Notes under the pieces: generated by a model
Seen by the model: only the letters and a program-made list of their open reading frames with translations
Told to the model about the DNA's origin: nothing
The model's database searches: none
Position numbers and translations under genes: made by a program
Assembly: GCA_902630885.1 (NCBI GenBank)
Contig: CACOWI010000002.1
Coordinates: 62,001-126,000 of the forward strand
DNA length: 64,000 nt
Source of the DNA: an uncultured SAR86 cluster bacterium
Lineage (GTDB): Bacteria; Pseudomonadota; Gammaproteobacteria; Magnimaribacterales; D2472
Reading direction: 5' to 3'
Shown here: positions 19,300 through 28,594 of the stretch, in pieces
Layout of the letters: the number at the start of each line of letters is the position of its first letter
How positions within the stretch are numbered: the first letter of the stretch is position 1

Positions 19300-19757
19300 A
19301 TAAAATTTACTTAGAAAATGACGAGTCAACCAATAAGCTTGGATCACTAATATCAGATCAACTGGAAAAAATTGATAAATCTTTAATTGAAATTCATCTT
19401 GAAGGTGATCTCGGGGTTGGAAAGACATTTTTAACCAGATCGATATTATCTAACTCGGGTTGGAATGGTTTGGTAAAAAGTCCTACTTATACTTTATGTG
19501 AAGAATATGATCTTGGAGACGTAATTTTCTTACATATTGACTTGTATAGAACCGATGAGCCAGAAGACATTCATATTTTTGATTTAGATAGAAAAACTCA
19601 CATAAAAAAAATTATAATTATTGAATGGCCTCAAAAGCTTGTCATAAAAAGGAACTTTGACCTAAAAATATCTTTTGAGCATTTTGAGGGTGGAAGAAAA
19701 GTATTAATTAATGATAGTGGTGAATTATTTTCAAATTTAATTAAACATTATGAATAA
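19296..19757 (+). CDS. tsaE: tRNA threonylcarbamoyladenosine biosynthesis ATPase TsaE
   Basis: Small ATPase that helps TsaB and TsaD make t6A37 on tRNAs. The 153 residues have the Walker A motif GDLGVGKT (37-44), the family's SPTYTLCEEY, and HIDLYRTDEPED, where the aspartate serves as Walker B. Full family length. It overlaps both neighbours by 4 and 8 bases. Confidence 0.94.
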   Translation: MNKIYLENDESTNKLGSLISDQLEKIDKSLIEIHLEGDLGVGKTFLTRSILSNSGWNGLVKSPTYTLCEEYDLGDVIFLHIDLYRTDEPEDIHIFDLDRKTHIKKIIIIEWPQKLVIKRNFDLKISFEHFEGGRKVLINDSGELFSNLIKHYE

Positions 19758-21003
19758 ACTTTTGACTTTTTTATTGCTTCTTTCTTCACTTGTGCACTCA
19801 AATGAAATTTCATTTTATGAAATAAAAGATTCTGATGATCAGTCTTCTGAAATATCCTTTCTTTTAGACAAGGTATCTTTTATAAAATCTTATTCTCTTG
19901 TAGATCCCTCAAGAATTGTAATAGACGTATACCAAAGTGATTTAAAGTCAGATGTTGAGGAAAAATATAACTACCCTATTAAGCTAGTAAGGGCCTCGTC
20001 AAAAGAGGACTTAACAAGAATAGTTATTGATTTATATGAATATGTTAATTGGAGTAAACCAACTCAAGAGAAAACAGATGAAGGAATTTTATTAAAGATT
20101 AATGTCAAAAAAAATAAGAAGCTAAAAAATAATATAAGAGATATTGTTGTAGCAATTGATGCTGGCCATGGTGGAAAAGATCCTGGAGCTGTAAGTAGTA
20201 ATAATGTTTTAGAAAAAGATATTACTTTATTAATAGCAAAGGAGTTACAGAGGACCCTCAGAGATACAGAAGGATATCAAGCAGTGCTAATTAGAAATGA
20301 TGATAGTACTGTAAGCCTCAATGATAGATATCAAAATGCTAGAAAGTTTGGTGCCGATGCATTTATTTCAATCCATGCAGACGGTTTTAGACTGGCATCT
20401 GTCAAAGGTGCATCAGTTTTCATATGGTCGGAAGAATCTTCAAGCAGTGTTGCTAGAAATCTTTCAGAAAAAGAGCGTAAGAGGATTCAAGCTCAAATAA
20501 AAAATATAAAGTCTTACGATTTCAATGAAGATGCTGCAAGGGATCTTTATCCAAATACCTATAAGAAAAAGGTCGATCAAAGTAAAGAATTGGGTACAAA
20601 GATTCTAGATCAATTAAAAAGAGATCCATTCACTAAAATTCATAAACAAAATGTTGAATATGCTGATTTTAGAGTACTCAAATCAGTTGATATACCTTCT
20701 GTCTTGGTTGAGTCTGGATTTATAACTAATCCTGAAGACGCAAAAAGGCTTAAAACTAAGGCAGGAAGAAGAATGATTGCTAGATCGATTTTTCTTGGCA
20801 TTCACAATTATTTCAAAGATGAGCCAGTTTCAGGAACCCTTTTAGAAAATTACCAAAACTATCTTAATTATGAAATTCAAAAAGGTGACGTCTTGTCTGA
20901 GATTGCTATTAGATTTGGCGTAACAATTGATTCTATTAACATAACTAATAATCTAGAAAATAAACCCATATTTCCTGGTCAAATAATTAAAATAGAAATA
21001 TAG
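19750..21003 (+). CDS. amiB: N-acetylmuramoyl-L-alanine amidase with AMIN and LysM domains
   Basis: Cleaves the amide bond between MurNAc and the stem peptide during daughter-cell separation. The 417 residues show a signal peptide (1-18), an AMIN domain (about 20-115), the Amidase_3 catalytic domain with zinc ligands in AIDAGHGGKDPGA and SIHADGF and the catalytic glutamate in VESGFITNPED, and one C-terminal LysM (about 372-417). The LysM and the position after tsaE point to AmiB rather than AmiA or AmiC. mutL, the usual next gene, is not here; priA lies convergent 4 bases away. Confidence 0.92.
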   Translation: MNKLLTFLLLLSSLVHSNEISFYEIKDSDDQSSEISFLLDKVSFIKSYSLVDPSRIVIDVYQSDLKSDVEEKYNYPIKLVRASSKEDLTRIVIDLYEYVNWSKPTQEKTDEGILLKINVKKNKKLKNNIRDIVVAIDAGHGGKDPGAVSSNNVLEKDITLLIAKELQRTLRDTEGYQAVLIRNDDSTVSLNDRYQNARKFGADAFISIHADGFRLASVKGASVFIWSEESSSSVARNLSEKERKRIQAQIKNIKSYDFNEDAARDLYPNTYKKKVDQSKELGTKILDQLKRDPFTKIHKQNVEYADFRVLKSVDIPSVLVESGFITNPEDAKRLKTKAGRRMIARSIFLGIHNYFKDEPVSGTLLENYQNYLNYEIQKGDVLSEIAIRFGVTIDSINITNNLENKPIFPGQIIKIEI

Positions 21004-21007
21004 ACAC

Positions 21008-22987
21008 CTAAGACATGTCATATGGATCGATATCATAAGTCCATTTAACTTTCTTTGTTTCGGGCCAAGTTTGAATTTCGTTAGTAAGATACTTGAGCAC
21101 TCTATTTAAATAAGTTCTCGTGTTTGATTTAATAATCAGATGATTTCTTGTATTCCCCTTTATCTTTAAGGGTATCGATGGAAGTGGCCCAATAACAGAA
21201 ACATTTTTCTTATCATTTAAGAGATTGTTCGCCTTATCTAAAAATTTGAAGCAGCTTTCTGGACTGGGCGAAGTCGCTCTTAATATTGCAACTGTTGAGT
21301 ATGGAGGCATATTCAAAGACTTATTCGTTTTAAGGCATTGCTCAGAAACCAACCTATAGTCTCCAGTTTTAATTTGTTTTAGATTTTCATCATTAGGATA
21401 TCTGGTCTGAATAATTACTTTTGCAAGATTATTATTTCTACCTGCTCTACCAGAAACCTGAATTAATTGTTGTGAAATTTTTTCAATTGCATTTATTTCT
21501 GGGCTTAATAAACCTCCATCAGCATTAAGAATTACGCATAGCGTTACTTTAGGAAAGTCATGACCTTTAGATAGCATTTGTGTTCCCACCAATATTGCCT
21601 CTTTACTTTTATTAGCCTTTTTATAAATTGCTTCAATTGATCCCTTCAGTCTTGTTGAGTCATAATCCATTCTAATAATAGGTACTTTTTTAAATGTGCT
21701 TCTAAGTACCTCTTCAACTCTTTCAGTACCCGCTCCAAGAGTGTTTATTTCATTTGATTGGCAGTCTGGGCATGTTTTATTTACCCCGTAAACGGATTCA
21801 CATTTATGACAAATTAATCTTTTCTTTGACTTATGAAAGACTAAATTTGATTCACATGATGAACATTTTGCAACCCAGCCACAATTATCGCATTCATACA
21901 ATGGAGCAAAACCTCTTCTATTAAGAAAAATCAATACTTGCTCTTTTTTATTAATTGCTGCTTCAATGATGCTCATAGTTTGAATAGCAATTCCTCCAAG
22001 TAGAGGAGAGTCGCTAATATCCAATGGAATTAATTTCGGCGGTTTTTTACCATCTACTCTTCTCAATAAATCAAACTTTTTAAACTTTTTCTCTTTTACA
22101 AGTTTGAGTGTTTGCAGGGACGGTGTAGCAGATCCTAAAAAAACCGGTATATTTTCAATCTGTGCTCTTTTTATAGCCAAGTCTCTTCCTGAAAACTTAA
22201 AACCTTCAGCTTGCTTGTATGACTGATCATGCTCCTCATCAATAATAATTGCTCCTAAATTTTTTAACGGCATCAAAACTGATGATCTTGTTCCAATAAC
22301 AATTCTTATCCCGCCAAATTTAGATCGTAGCCAAACCTTCAACCTTTGGTTTGGAGTCTGTCTCGAATGATATACGCCAATATCACCATTAAAACGGTCC
22401 TTAAATCTTTTTTCTAATTGTGGTATCAAATTAATTTCTGGTACTAGAATCAAAATTGATTTATTTTGAAGAATGAATTTTTCAGCTAACTGAAGATAAA
22501 TTTCTGTTTTACCAGACCCTGTAACTCCATATATTAATGAAGGACTAAATTTTTCAACTTTATTAAGTTTAGATAGATTAATTTTTTGTTCTTTTGTTAA
22601 TTTTAACTTCTTATCTTCTTCGTTTAACTTATATTCAGCATTATTATCAGGATCCATAATAATTTTATCGTTTTGTTTTCTTAAGAGAGTTGGCATAAAA
22701 GAAAAGAATACCTCTCCAATTGGATGATGATAGTAATCTGAAGCCCACGTGATTGTTTCAAATATTGATCCGTTAAAGCAAGAATGTTCATCGGCTATTG
22801 AGATTATTTCTTTTAAGCCTTTAAGTGACTTGGGTTTAGCTATTTTCTTTACAACTATTCCAACAATTGACTTGCTTCCAAAGGGAACTATTACCCTTTT
22901 ACCTTTTGTGATTACGTCTTTTGATTTATAAGTAAAACATTGTCTTAATGGCAATCCAACAGCAATATCATAGTAAAAAATATTCAT
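21008..22987 (-). CDS. priA: Primosomal protein N', replication restart helicase
   Basis: Loads the replicative helicase at stalled forks. The 659 residues contain Walker A GVTGSGKTE, Walker B IIDEEHD, the GSATPSLQ motif, eight cysteines of the paired zinc-binding region (CDNCGWVAKCSSC and CHKCESVYGVNKTCPDC), and QVSGRAGR as motif VI. It is shorter than E. coli PriA (732), mainly in the N-terminal DNA-binding part. Divergent from rpmE, as in E. coli. A TACAAT lies 6 bases before the ATG on the minus strand. Confidence 0.95.
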   Translation of the reverse strand: MNIFYYDIAVGLPLRQCFTYKSKDVITKGKRVIVPFGSKSIVGIVVKKIAKPKSLKGLKEIISIADEHSCFNGSIFETITWASDYYHHPIGEVFFSFMPTLLRKQNDKIIMDPDNNAEYKLNEEDKKLKLTKEQKINLSKLNKVEKFSPSLIYGVTGSGKTEIYLQLAEKFILQNKSILILVPEINLIPQLEKRFKDRFNGDIGVYHSRQTPNQRLKVWLRSKFGGIRIVIGTRSSVLMPLKNLGAIIIDEEHDQSYKQAEGFKFSGRDLAIKRAQIENIPVFLGSATPSLQTLKLVKEKKFKKFDLLRRVDGKKPPKLIPLDISDSPLLGGIAIQTMSIIEAAINKKEQVLIFLNRRGFAPLYECDNCGWVAKCSSCESNLVFHKSKKRLICHKCESVYGVNKTCPDCQSNEINTLGAGTERVEEVLRSTFKKVPIIRMDYDSTRLKGSIEAIYKKANKSKEAILVGTQMLSKGHDFPKVTLCVILNADGGLLSPEINAIEKISQQLIQVSGRAGRNNNLAKVIIQTRYPNDENLKQIKTGDYRLVSEQCLKTNKSLNMPPYSTVAILRATSPSPESCFKFLDKANNLLNDKKNVSVIGPLPSIPLKIKGNTRNHLIIKSNTRTYLNRVLKYLTNEIQTWPETKKVKWTYDIDPYDMS

Positions 22988-23045
22988 TTTTTAATTGTAA
23001 TGGATTTAATTTTTGATATAGTTCTCATCCTAAATATATTTTATT

Positions 23046-23291
23046 ATGAAAAAAGATATACATCCTGAATACCGCGAAGTTCTATTCCATGATATCAGTG
23101 TGGATGAATATTTTTTACTTCGTTCAACTCTGAAGACAGATAAAACCAAGGAATGGGAAGGAAAAGAGTACCCATACTATACTGTTGAAGTTTCTTCTGC
23201 CTCACATCCTTTTTATACTGGTAAACAAAAAATTATTGATACTGGTGGTAGAGTTCAAAAATTCGAAGAAAGATTTGGCAAGAAAAAATAA
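23046..23291 (+). CDS. rpmE2: 50S ribosomal protein L31, type B
   Basis: Ribosomal protein of the large subunit that bridges to the 30S head. The 81 residues begin [16 protein letters not shown] and carry [14 protein letters not shown]. There are no cysteines at all, so this is the zinc-independent type B form. Many bacteria use that form as a zinc-starvation backup, but here it occupies the usual rpmE place beside priA. Whether a zinc-binding copy exists elsewhere cannot be seen. Confidence 0.94.
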   Translation: MKKDIHPEYREVLFHDISVDEYFLLRSTLKTDKTKEWEGKEYPYYTVEVSSASHPFYTGKQKIIDTGGRVQKFEERFGKKK

Positions 23292-23293
23292 AC

Positions 23294-23749
23294 CTAACCT
23301 ATACCAGAACTCCCAAACCCTTTAGTTCCTCTTTCAGATTTTTCAAAATCCTCAACTATTTCAAAATTTGCTTGAACTATTGGCACTATTATCATTTGAG
23401 CAATACGATCACCAGAATTAATTACAAATTCCTGATCTGATCTATTCCATGCAGGAACCATTAATTCACCTTGATAATCAGAGTCTATCAATCCAACCAA
23501 ATTTCCAAGCACTACCCCATGTTTGGAGCCAAGTCCTGATCTTGGTATAACCAAAGCTGCCAAACTCTTATCCTCAAGATGCATAGCAAATCCCATTGGG
23601 ATCATTTCGGTTTTTCCTGGTTCCAGTATTAATTTATCTTTAATGCAAGCTCTAAGATCTAGACCTGCAGATCCTTTCGTCTCATATTTTGGGATGGGTA
23701 TTTTATTTCCCATAAGAGAATTTAATATTTTTAATTTAACTTTTTTCAA
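23294..23749 (-). CDS. dut: Deoxyuridine 5'-triphosphate nucleotidohydrolase
   Basis: Hydrolyses dUTP to dUMP, keeping uracil out of DNA and supplying dTMP synthesis. All five trimeric dUTPase motifs are visible in the 151 residues: [38 protein letters not shown] and the C-terminal [10 protein letters not shown] arm. It overlaps sixA by 4 bases and is convergent with rpmE at 2 bases. The usual partner coaBC is not adjacent. Confidence 0.96.
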   Translation of the reverse strand: MKKVKLKILNSLMGNKIPIPKYETKGSAGLDLRACIKDKLILEPGKTEMIPMGFAMHLEDKSLAALVIPRSGLGSKHGVVLGNLVGLIDSDYQGELMVPAWNRSDQEFVINSGDRIAQMIIVPIVQANFEIVEDFEKSERGTKGFGSSGIG

Positions 23750-24240
23750 TTATTTAATTCCTTAGGTTTAATCAATGATTTTAAACTACATTGTTGAGAT
23801 TTTAGTGAAATCCATTCACCATCAAATGAAATTATTGCTAAATTGCATGTTGTGAATCTGTCTATCTTTGTTTCTGTCAATAATTCTATTAAATAGTGAA
23901 GCGTTGGATTATGTCCAACTATTAAAACATTTTTAAAGATCTCTTCTAACTTTCTCAAATCATTAATAATATTTGATGTATCGCCAAAATATAATGCGTC
24001 AGTATATGTTGCTTTATCAATTTCAAAATTAAAACCATCAGCAGTTAAGTCAAAGGTTTCTTTTGCTCTAATAGCTTGTGAACAAAAAACCCTATCTAAC
24101 TTTAGATCCATATCTTTAAGAAATTTACACATCTTTTTTGCATCCCTGATACCTCTATCTGCAAGAGGTCTTTCGAAATCGGTAAGATTTGAATTGTCCC
24201 ATGATGATTTAGCATGCCTGAGCACATATATTTGTTTCAT
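23746..24240 (-). CDS. sixA: SixA-type histidine phosphatase
   Basis: Phosphohistidine phosphatase of the histidine acid phosphatase fold. The 164 residues begin [13 protein letters not shown], where RHA replaces the more common RHG of the superfamily and is typical of Six[11 protein letters not shown] and the second catalytic histidine in VGHNPTLH follow. In E. coli SixA acts on phospho-HPt domains; its target here is unknown. It is transcribed with dut. A TATAAT (24250-24255) ends 9 bases before the ATG. Confidence 0.86.
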   Translation of the reverse strand: MKQIYVLRHAKSSWDNSNLTDFERPLADRGIRDAKKMCKFLKDMDLKLDRVFCSQAIRAKETFDLTADGFNFEIDKATYTDALYFGDTSNIINDLRKLEEIFKNVLIVGHNPTLHYLIELLTETKIDRFTTCNLAIISFDGEWISLKSQQCSLKSLIKPKELNN

Positions 24241-24296
24241 ATTTAATTCATTATAGTATTGATATGTCGGCTACTGTTCTATAAAATCGCGATTCT

Positions 24297-24533
24297 ATGA
24301 GTAAAAAATGCCAAGTTACAGGAAAGATTCCTCAAACAGGAAACAACGTTTCCCACGCTAATAATAGAACTAAGAGAAAGTTTTTTCCTAATCTTCATAC
24401 GCATAAATTCTGGGTTGAGTCTGAAAATAGATTTGTAAACCTTAAAGTATCTGCAAAAGGAATGCGTATTATTGACAAAAAAGGCATAAGCCAAGTTCTT
24501 AAAGAAATAAGAGCTCGTGGCGAAAAAGTTTAA
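24297..24533 (+). CDS. rpmB: 50S ribosomal protein L28
   Basis: Large-subunit ribosomal protein. The 78 residues begin [20 protein letters not shown] and contain [13 protein letters not shown], diagnostic for L28. In most gammaproteobacteria rpmG (L33) follows immediately; here the next gene is a convergent binding protein 5 bases away, so rpmG has moved or is lost. TATAAA/TAAAAT boxes (24280-24287) lie 9-11 bases before the ATG, with no Shine-Dalgarno sequence. Confidence 0.96.
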   Translation: MSKKCQVTGKIPQTGNNVSHANNRTKRKFFPNLHTHKFWVESENRFVNLKVSAKGMRIIDKKGISQVLKEIRARGEKV

Positions 24534-24538
24534 TTAGA

Positions 24539-25537
24539 TCATTTATATCCAGCTTCTTGAGCTAATAATACTGCTTGTTTCTGCAAAGATCCCAATTTAC
24601 TAACATTTATATCATCTTCATCAAAGTCTCCCCATGCCTGAATAGACTCATGCGGTTTAGCACTCATTAAAACTGGGAATTCTTTATTTGCTAAGGCATA
24701 AAGATTTTGAGCTGTTTCAGATGACAGATACTCTAGGAGCAAAATAGCATTTTCTTTATTCTTTGAGCTTTTAACAATACCTGCACCAGATATATTTACA
24801 TGCACTCCTCTATCATCCTGATTAGCCCAAAATAAACTCAAATTATCGTACTGAGGATCATCTAATAATCTTGCTAAATAATATGTATTAACTATAGTCA
24901 TTCCACACTGCCCACTTGATACAGCTTTTAGTGCGTTTGTATCATTTGAAAAAACTTCTGTCGCTAAATTCGAAATCCAACCAGATACAACTTCTTTTGT
25001 TTGATCAAAACCATATTCATCGATCATGCTTGCTATTAAAGACCTGTTATATACCTTCTTTGATGTTCTTAAACAAAGTTTTCCTTTCCACTTAGGATCA
25101 GCCAAATCCTCATAGGTAGAAAAATCATCTGATGTGAATTGATCGCTTGAGAATACAATTGTTCTTGCTCTTTTTGAAAGTCCAAACCATTTATTTTCAG
25201 GATCTTTTAAATACGAAGGTATATTTTTTTCCAATGTTTCTGATTCAACTTCAGAGAAAATATCTCTATCAGCTGCTTGCCATAATACGCCTGCATCTAC
25301 TGTCATGAAAATGTCTGCCATTGAGTCATTTCCTTCGATATCTATTCTTTCCATAAGCTCTTGAGCATTCCCTGATAACAAATTTACCTTAATGCCAGTA
25401 TCTTCAAAGAATTCTTCAATGATAGGTTCTAAAAGTTGTGGTTGTCTGGACGTGTATATTGTGAGTTCTTCTATTTCATTTTCACTAGCACATGAAATAA
25501 GTAAAAGCACAGAAAGTAATATCGAAATTTTCTTCAT
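24539..25537 (-). CDS. Iron-type ABC transporter substrate-binding lipoprotein (FbpA/FutA-like), orphan
   Basis: Periplasmic binding protein of about 332 residues, probably for ferric iron. The signal ends in a lipobox (LISC). The mature start LTIYTSRQPQLLEPI and the late paired tyrosines in NTYYLARL, which bind Fe3+ in FbpA/FutA proteins, support this. The second of two in-frame ATGs is chosen because GAGG precedes it by 6 bases; the first would add four residues. No permease or ATPase gene is adjacent: the upstream gene on this strand is the UbiH-like hydroxylase, 46 bases away. Iron specificity is inferred. Confidence 0.82.
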   Translation of the reverse strand: MKKISILLSVLLLISCASENEIEELTIYTSRQPQLLEPIIEEFFEDTGIKVNLLSGNAQELMERIDIEGNDSMADIFMTVDAGVLWQAADRDIFSEVESETLEKNIPSYLKDPENKWFGLSKRARTIVFSSDQFTSDDFSTYEDLADPKWKGKLCLRTSKKVYNRSLIASMIDEYGFDQTKEVVSGWISNLATEVFSNDTNALKAVSSGQCGMTIVNTYYLARLLDDPQYDNLSLFWANQDDRGVHVNISGAGIVKSSKNKENAILLLEYLSSETAQNLYALANKEFPVLMSAKPHESIQAWGDFDEDDINVSKLGSLQKQAVLLAQEAGYK

Positions 25538-25583
25538 TTTATACCTCATTTGATTTGAGTTACTTTTCGGTGTGCTTGTCTAA

Positions 25584-26741
25584 TTATATCTTATTCTTTC
25601 CAGCGGCATGGTTAATAAAAAACTTTTTTAAAAACTCTGTTTTATTGACTCCAGTCAATCCGAGATTTCTTAGAAGCTTCACATACAAATTTTTTGAGCC
25701 AAATAAATTTACAAAAAAATCCATAGACTTAAGCATAAGGAGATTCATATTTTTCCTTCGAATTTCGTACCTTTTTAATGTCAGAGTCTGATCAATGTGC
25801 ATAGATTTTTCATATGAGCTAATAATTTCTTCACATAAAGCATCTGCATCTGCAAATCCTAAATTTATACCTTGTCCTGCTAGTGGATGTATAGAATGAG
25901 CTGCATCTCCAACCAGAACCACATTTCCCGAAATATAGTTCTCAAAATGATGGCTAAAAAGCTCAAAGGAAAGAATTGCTGAATCAATTTTTATTAATGT
26001 TGAGAGTTTTTGTTCAAAATAAGCAATATTGTCACTAACATAATCTTCAATGCTAGTATCAAGAAGGTTGTTATTCTCAACAGACCACACAATAGTATGA
26101 GTAGATTTTTTATCGTTTTGGGGTAAAGGCATAATTGCAAATATACCTTTATCAGAGAATATTTGATGAGCTAAATAAGCATCTTTTGTTTCGCAGCTTG
26201 CAGTAAATGTAATCGCTGTTTGATTATAGCTAGATTTTTTTTCATTTAATTCTGCAATCTTAGCAACATTTGAATTTCTCCCGTCGCAACCTGCAACAAA
26301 TTTTGTTTTGATAGTGTCTTTACTTGAAAGTTTTATTTCTGAATAATTTTTTTCGTTATCTTGAATGATGTCTTCGATTTGATTTTCAAAAAAAGTTTGA
26401 TGCTCATCTTGATCTTGAAGCTTTTGTTGAAGGTCATTAAAAAAAACTACGTATGAAAGATTCTCCTCATTTATTTCTTTTGATGAGAAATGAATACTTC
26501 CAGAACCATCGCCATCAAATACACTTATTTCTTTTATTGGTGCAAAGGGAATTTTTATGCCTATATCATCAAGAAGTTTTTTCGAAAAAGAATTTAGTGT
26601 TAATGTCCTGATATTTTCTCTTGATAGATTTTGATTTTTTGATTTCTCAACTATTACTGATTCGATATTATTTTTTTTAAGCCTTGACGAAATATAATTT
26701 CCAATTATCCCGCCACCTGATATTGTAACTATCGGGTTCAC
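25584..26741 (-). CDS. ubiH: UbiH/UbiF/UbiI-type FAD monooxygenase
   Basis: Ring hydroxylase of ubiquinone synthesis. The 385 residues show the FAD dinucleotide-binding start SGGGIIGNY, the family's second motif AGCDGRNSNV, and the ribityl-binding GDAAHSIHPLAGQG. It follows pepP by 4 bases, the position of ubiH in pseudomonads and E. coli. The ubiI gene that usually comes next is missing, so this enzyme could serve more than one hydroxylation; regioselectivity cannot be read from sequence. Confidence 0.87.
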   Translation of the reverse strand: MNPIVTISGGGIIGNYISSRLKKNNIESVIVEKSKNQNLSRENIRTLTLNSFSKKLLDDIGIKIPFAPIKEISVFDGDGSGSIHFSSKEINEENLSYVVFFNDLQQKLQDQDEHQTFFENQIEDIIQDNEKNYSEIKLSSKDTIKTKFVAGCDGRNSNVAKIAELNEKKSSYNQTAITFTASCETKDAYLAHQIFSDKGIFAIMPLPQNDKKSTHTIVWSVENNNLLDTSIEDYVSDNIAYFEQKLSTLIKIDSAILSFELFSHHFENYISGNVVLVGDAAHSIHPLAGQGINLGFADADALCEEIISSYEKSMHIDQTLTLKRYEIRRKNMNLLMLKSMDFFVNLFGSKNLYVKLLRNLGLTGVNKTEFLKKFFINHAAGKNKI

Positions 26742-26745
26742 AGTA

Positions 26746-28041
26746 TTAAGTCATTAAAGATTCAATCTCAGCAGGATCAGATGGAACTTTTTTTGTAAGA
26801 TTTTCGTTTCCGTCTTTTGTTACCAAAATATCATCCTCTATTCTGACTCCTATACCCTTCCATTTATCATCCACATCCATAGCATTGCTTATATAAATAC
26901 CAGGCTCGATTGTGGTGATCATTCCTGGCTTAAACTCCATAAAATTATCTCCTTCCATGTAGTCTCCAGCATCATGAACATCAAGACCTAGCCAGTGGCC
27001 AATTTTATGCATATAGAAGTCTTTATAGGCTCCTTTTTGATGTAATTCTTCAGGATCACCCTGCAGTAAACCAAGTTTTACTAAACCATTTGTTATTATC
27101 TTTTCAGAAATTTCTTGGGGCTCCATTATGTTGTTTCCAACTTTTACTTTATCAATTGCTGCATTCATTGCCTCTAGAACAATGTTGTATATTTCAAGCT
27201 GTTCCTTAGAAAATTTCCCACCAATTGGATAAGTTCTTGTAATGTCAGAAGCATACATCTCATACTCGCAACCTGCATCAACTAAAAGAAGATCTTTTTT
27301 ATTTAGCTTTTTATTGTTTTCTATGTAATGAAGTACGCAAGCATTTTCACCGCTAGCAACAATTGGAGTATAAGCAGTGAATCTGCCTCCTCTTTTTGAA
27401 AATTCGTGAACATACATGCTCTCAATGGCTTGTTCAGACTCTTCATCTTTTACATTTTTCATTGCTTCTATGTGAGCTTCAGCTGAAATATCGCAAGCTT
27501 TCTTAATAAGACTGATCTCATGATCATCTTTTATTAAACGGGCATTTCCAATTATTGATGAAGCATCCAAAATATTTATAGATTTACTATGCCTATCCTT
27601 ATTGCCTGCTTCAGTAGTCCAATCTATTACCTTTTGATCAAAACCATTTTTTTTACCAATAGGGTACAAAACTTGATCACATCCAAAAAGAATTTCTGGC
27701 AACATCTTATCAATTTCAGAATTGTCGTATGCTTTATCAAATAAATAATCTTGTACAGCCCCTTCCGGTCCTGCTCTATAACCATCCCAAATTTCTTTTA
27801 ATTTATCTTTTGGAGGAACAAAAATTAGTGAATTTATTCCATCATTATTGTTAACAATAACCATCAAAGAGTCAGGTTCACAAAATCCGGATAAATAATA
27901 AAAATTACTATCCTGCCTAAAAGCATACGCTGAGTCAGCATTTCTATACTGAGTATCTGCTCCAGGAATTAATAAAACAGAATTATTTGGTAACTCTTCT
28001 GTTAGATTAACTCTTCTGCTTTTGTAAATTGTGTTATCCAT
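26746..28041 (-). CDS. pepP: Xaa-Pro aminopeptidase
   Basis: Removes N-terminal residues that precede proline. The 431 residues have an AMP_N domain (about 1-135) and a pita-bread M24 domain with the metal ligands visible in VDAGCEYEMYASDITRT, HKIGHWLGLDVHD, TIEPGIYI and GIGVRIEDD. Full family length. First gene of a pepP-ubiH unit that is divergent from the zapA operon. TAAAAT (28048-28053, minus) lies 6 bases before the ATG. Confidence 0.95.
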   Translation of the reverse strand: MDNTIYKSRRVNLTEELPNNSVLLIPGADTQYRNADSAYAFRQDSNFYYLSGFCEPDSLMVIVNNNDGINSLIFVPPKDKLKEIWDGYRAGPEGAVQDYLFDKAYDNSEIDKMLPEILFGCDQVLYPIGKKNGFDQKVIDWTTEAGNKDRHSKSINILDASSIIGNARLIKDDHEISLIKKACDISAEAHIEAMKNVKDEESEQAIESMYVHEFSKRGGRFTAYTPIVASGENACVLHYIENNKKLNKKDLLLVDAGCEYEMYASDITRTYPIGGKFSKEQLEIYNIVLEAMNAAIDKVKVGNNIMEPQEISEKIITNGLVKLGLLQGDPEELHQKGAYKDFYMHKIGHWLGLDVHDAGDYMEGDNFMEFKPGMITTIEPGIYISNAMDVDDKWKGIGVRIEDDILVTKDGNENLTKKVPSDPAEIESLMT

Positions 28042-28103
28042 GTGTGTATTTTACTTATTTAAAGTAACTTTCCAATTCATTAAAGTAGAATTAAACTATA
28101 AAA

Positions 28104-28298
28104 ATGCCGAAAAACAATGAGTTAAGTTCAAAAGATTTAGAAAAGAAGATTGATCTTCTAATAAAAAGGTTTGAAGAACAAAAAGGAATTATCGATTCAT
28201 ATGTCAAAAGAGAAAGAGGTTGGAAAAAAGATAAAGTACTTCACAGAAAAGAAATATCTCGTCTTGAAAAAGACTTGAAGAAGGCTACAAATGAGTAA
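28104..28298 (+). CDS. Small coiled-coil protein upstream of zapA (TIGR02449-like)
   Basis: A 64-residue, highly charged protein predicted to be one long helix with heptad spacing (KKIDLLIKRFEEQ, then EISRLEKDLKK). Small coiled-coil proteins of this size sit just before zapA in many gammaproteobacteria and are described as TIGR02449; position and size match, though sequence similarity is loose. Its stop overlaps the zapA ATG by 8 bases. A link to ZapA and the division ring is plausible but unproven. Confidence 0.65.
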   Translation: MPKNNELSSKDLEKKIDLLIKRFEEQKGIIDSYVKRERGWKKDKVLHRKEISRLEKDLKKATNE

Positions 28299-28557
28299 AG
28301 TTGAAACTGTATCTCTAAGAATATTTGGAAGAGACTTAACAATAGCATGCCCACCTAAAGAAAAAAATAATTTAATTAAAGCAGCTGCGTTACTGAATGA
28401 AGAGCTGGATAATATTAGTGATAAAAATAATGCACTTATAATTGCAGGATTAACCCTGTCTAATAAGCTTCTAACTAGTGGCCCGAAGTCTAACGAAAAA
28501 GAGAGTGTTGATTATTCAAAACTTATTAAAAAAATAGAAAAAGTACTTCAAAAATAA
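28291..28557 (+). CDS. zapA: Cell division protein ZapA
   Basis: Cross-links FtsZ filaments at the division ring. The 88 residues include the characteristic start VETVSLRIFGRDLTIACP and the helical ALIIAGLTLSNKLL region that forms the dimer coiled coil. Shorter than E. coli ZapA (109) at the C-terminus. The 6S RNA gene follows directly, the standard gammaproteobacterial order. Confidence 0.9.
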   Translation: MSKVETVSLRIFGRDLTIACPPKEKNNLIKAAALLNEELDNISDKNNALIIAGLTLSNKLLTSGPKSNEKESVDYSKLIKKIEKVLQK

Positions 28558-28560
28558 TCT

Positions 28561-28588
28561 TTAACTTAAATACTATCTAAACTATACT
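28561..28588 (+). promoter_or_regulatory. 6S RNA promoter
   Basis: TTAACT (28561-28566), a 16-base spacer and TATACT (28583-28588) place a transcription start near 28595, which coincides with the 5' end expected from the 6S RNA structure. Confidence 0.55.
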
Positions 28589-28594
28589 CTTATT

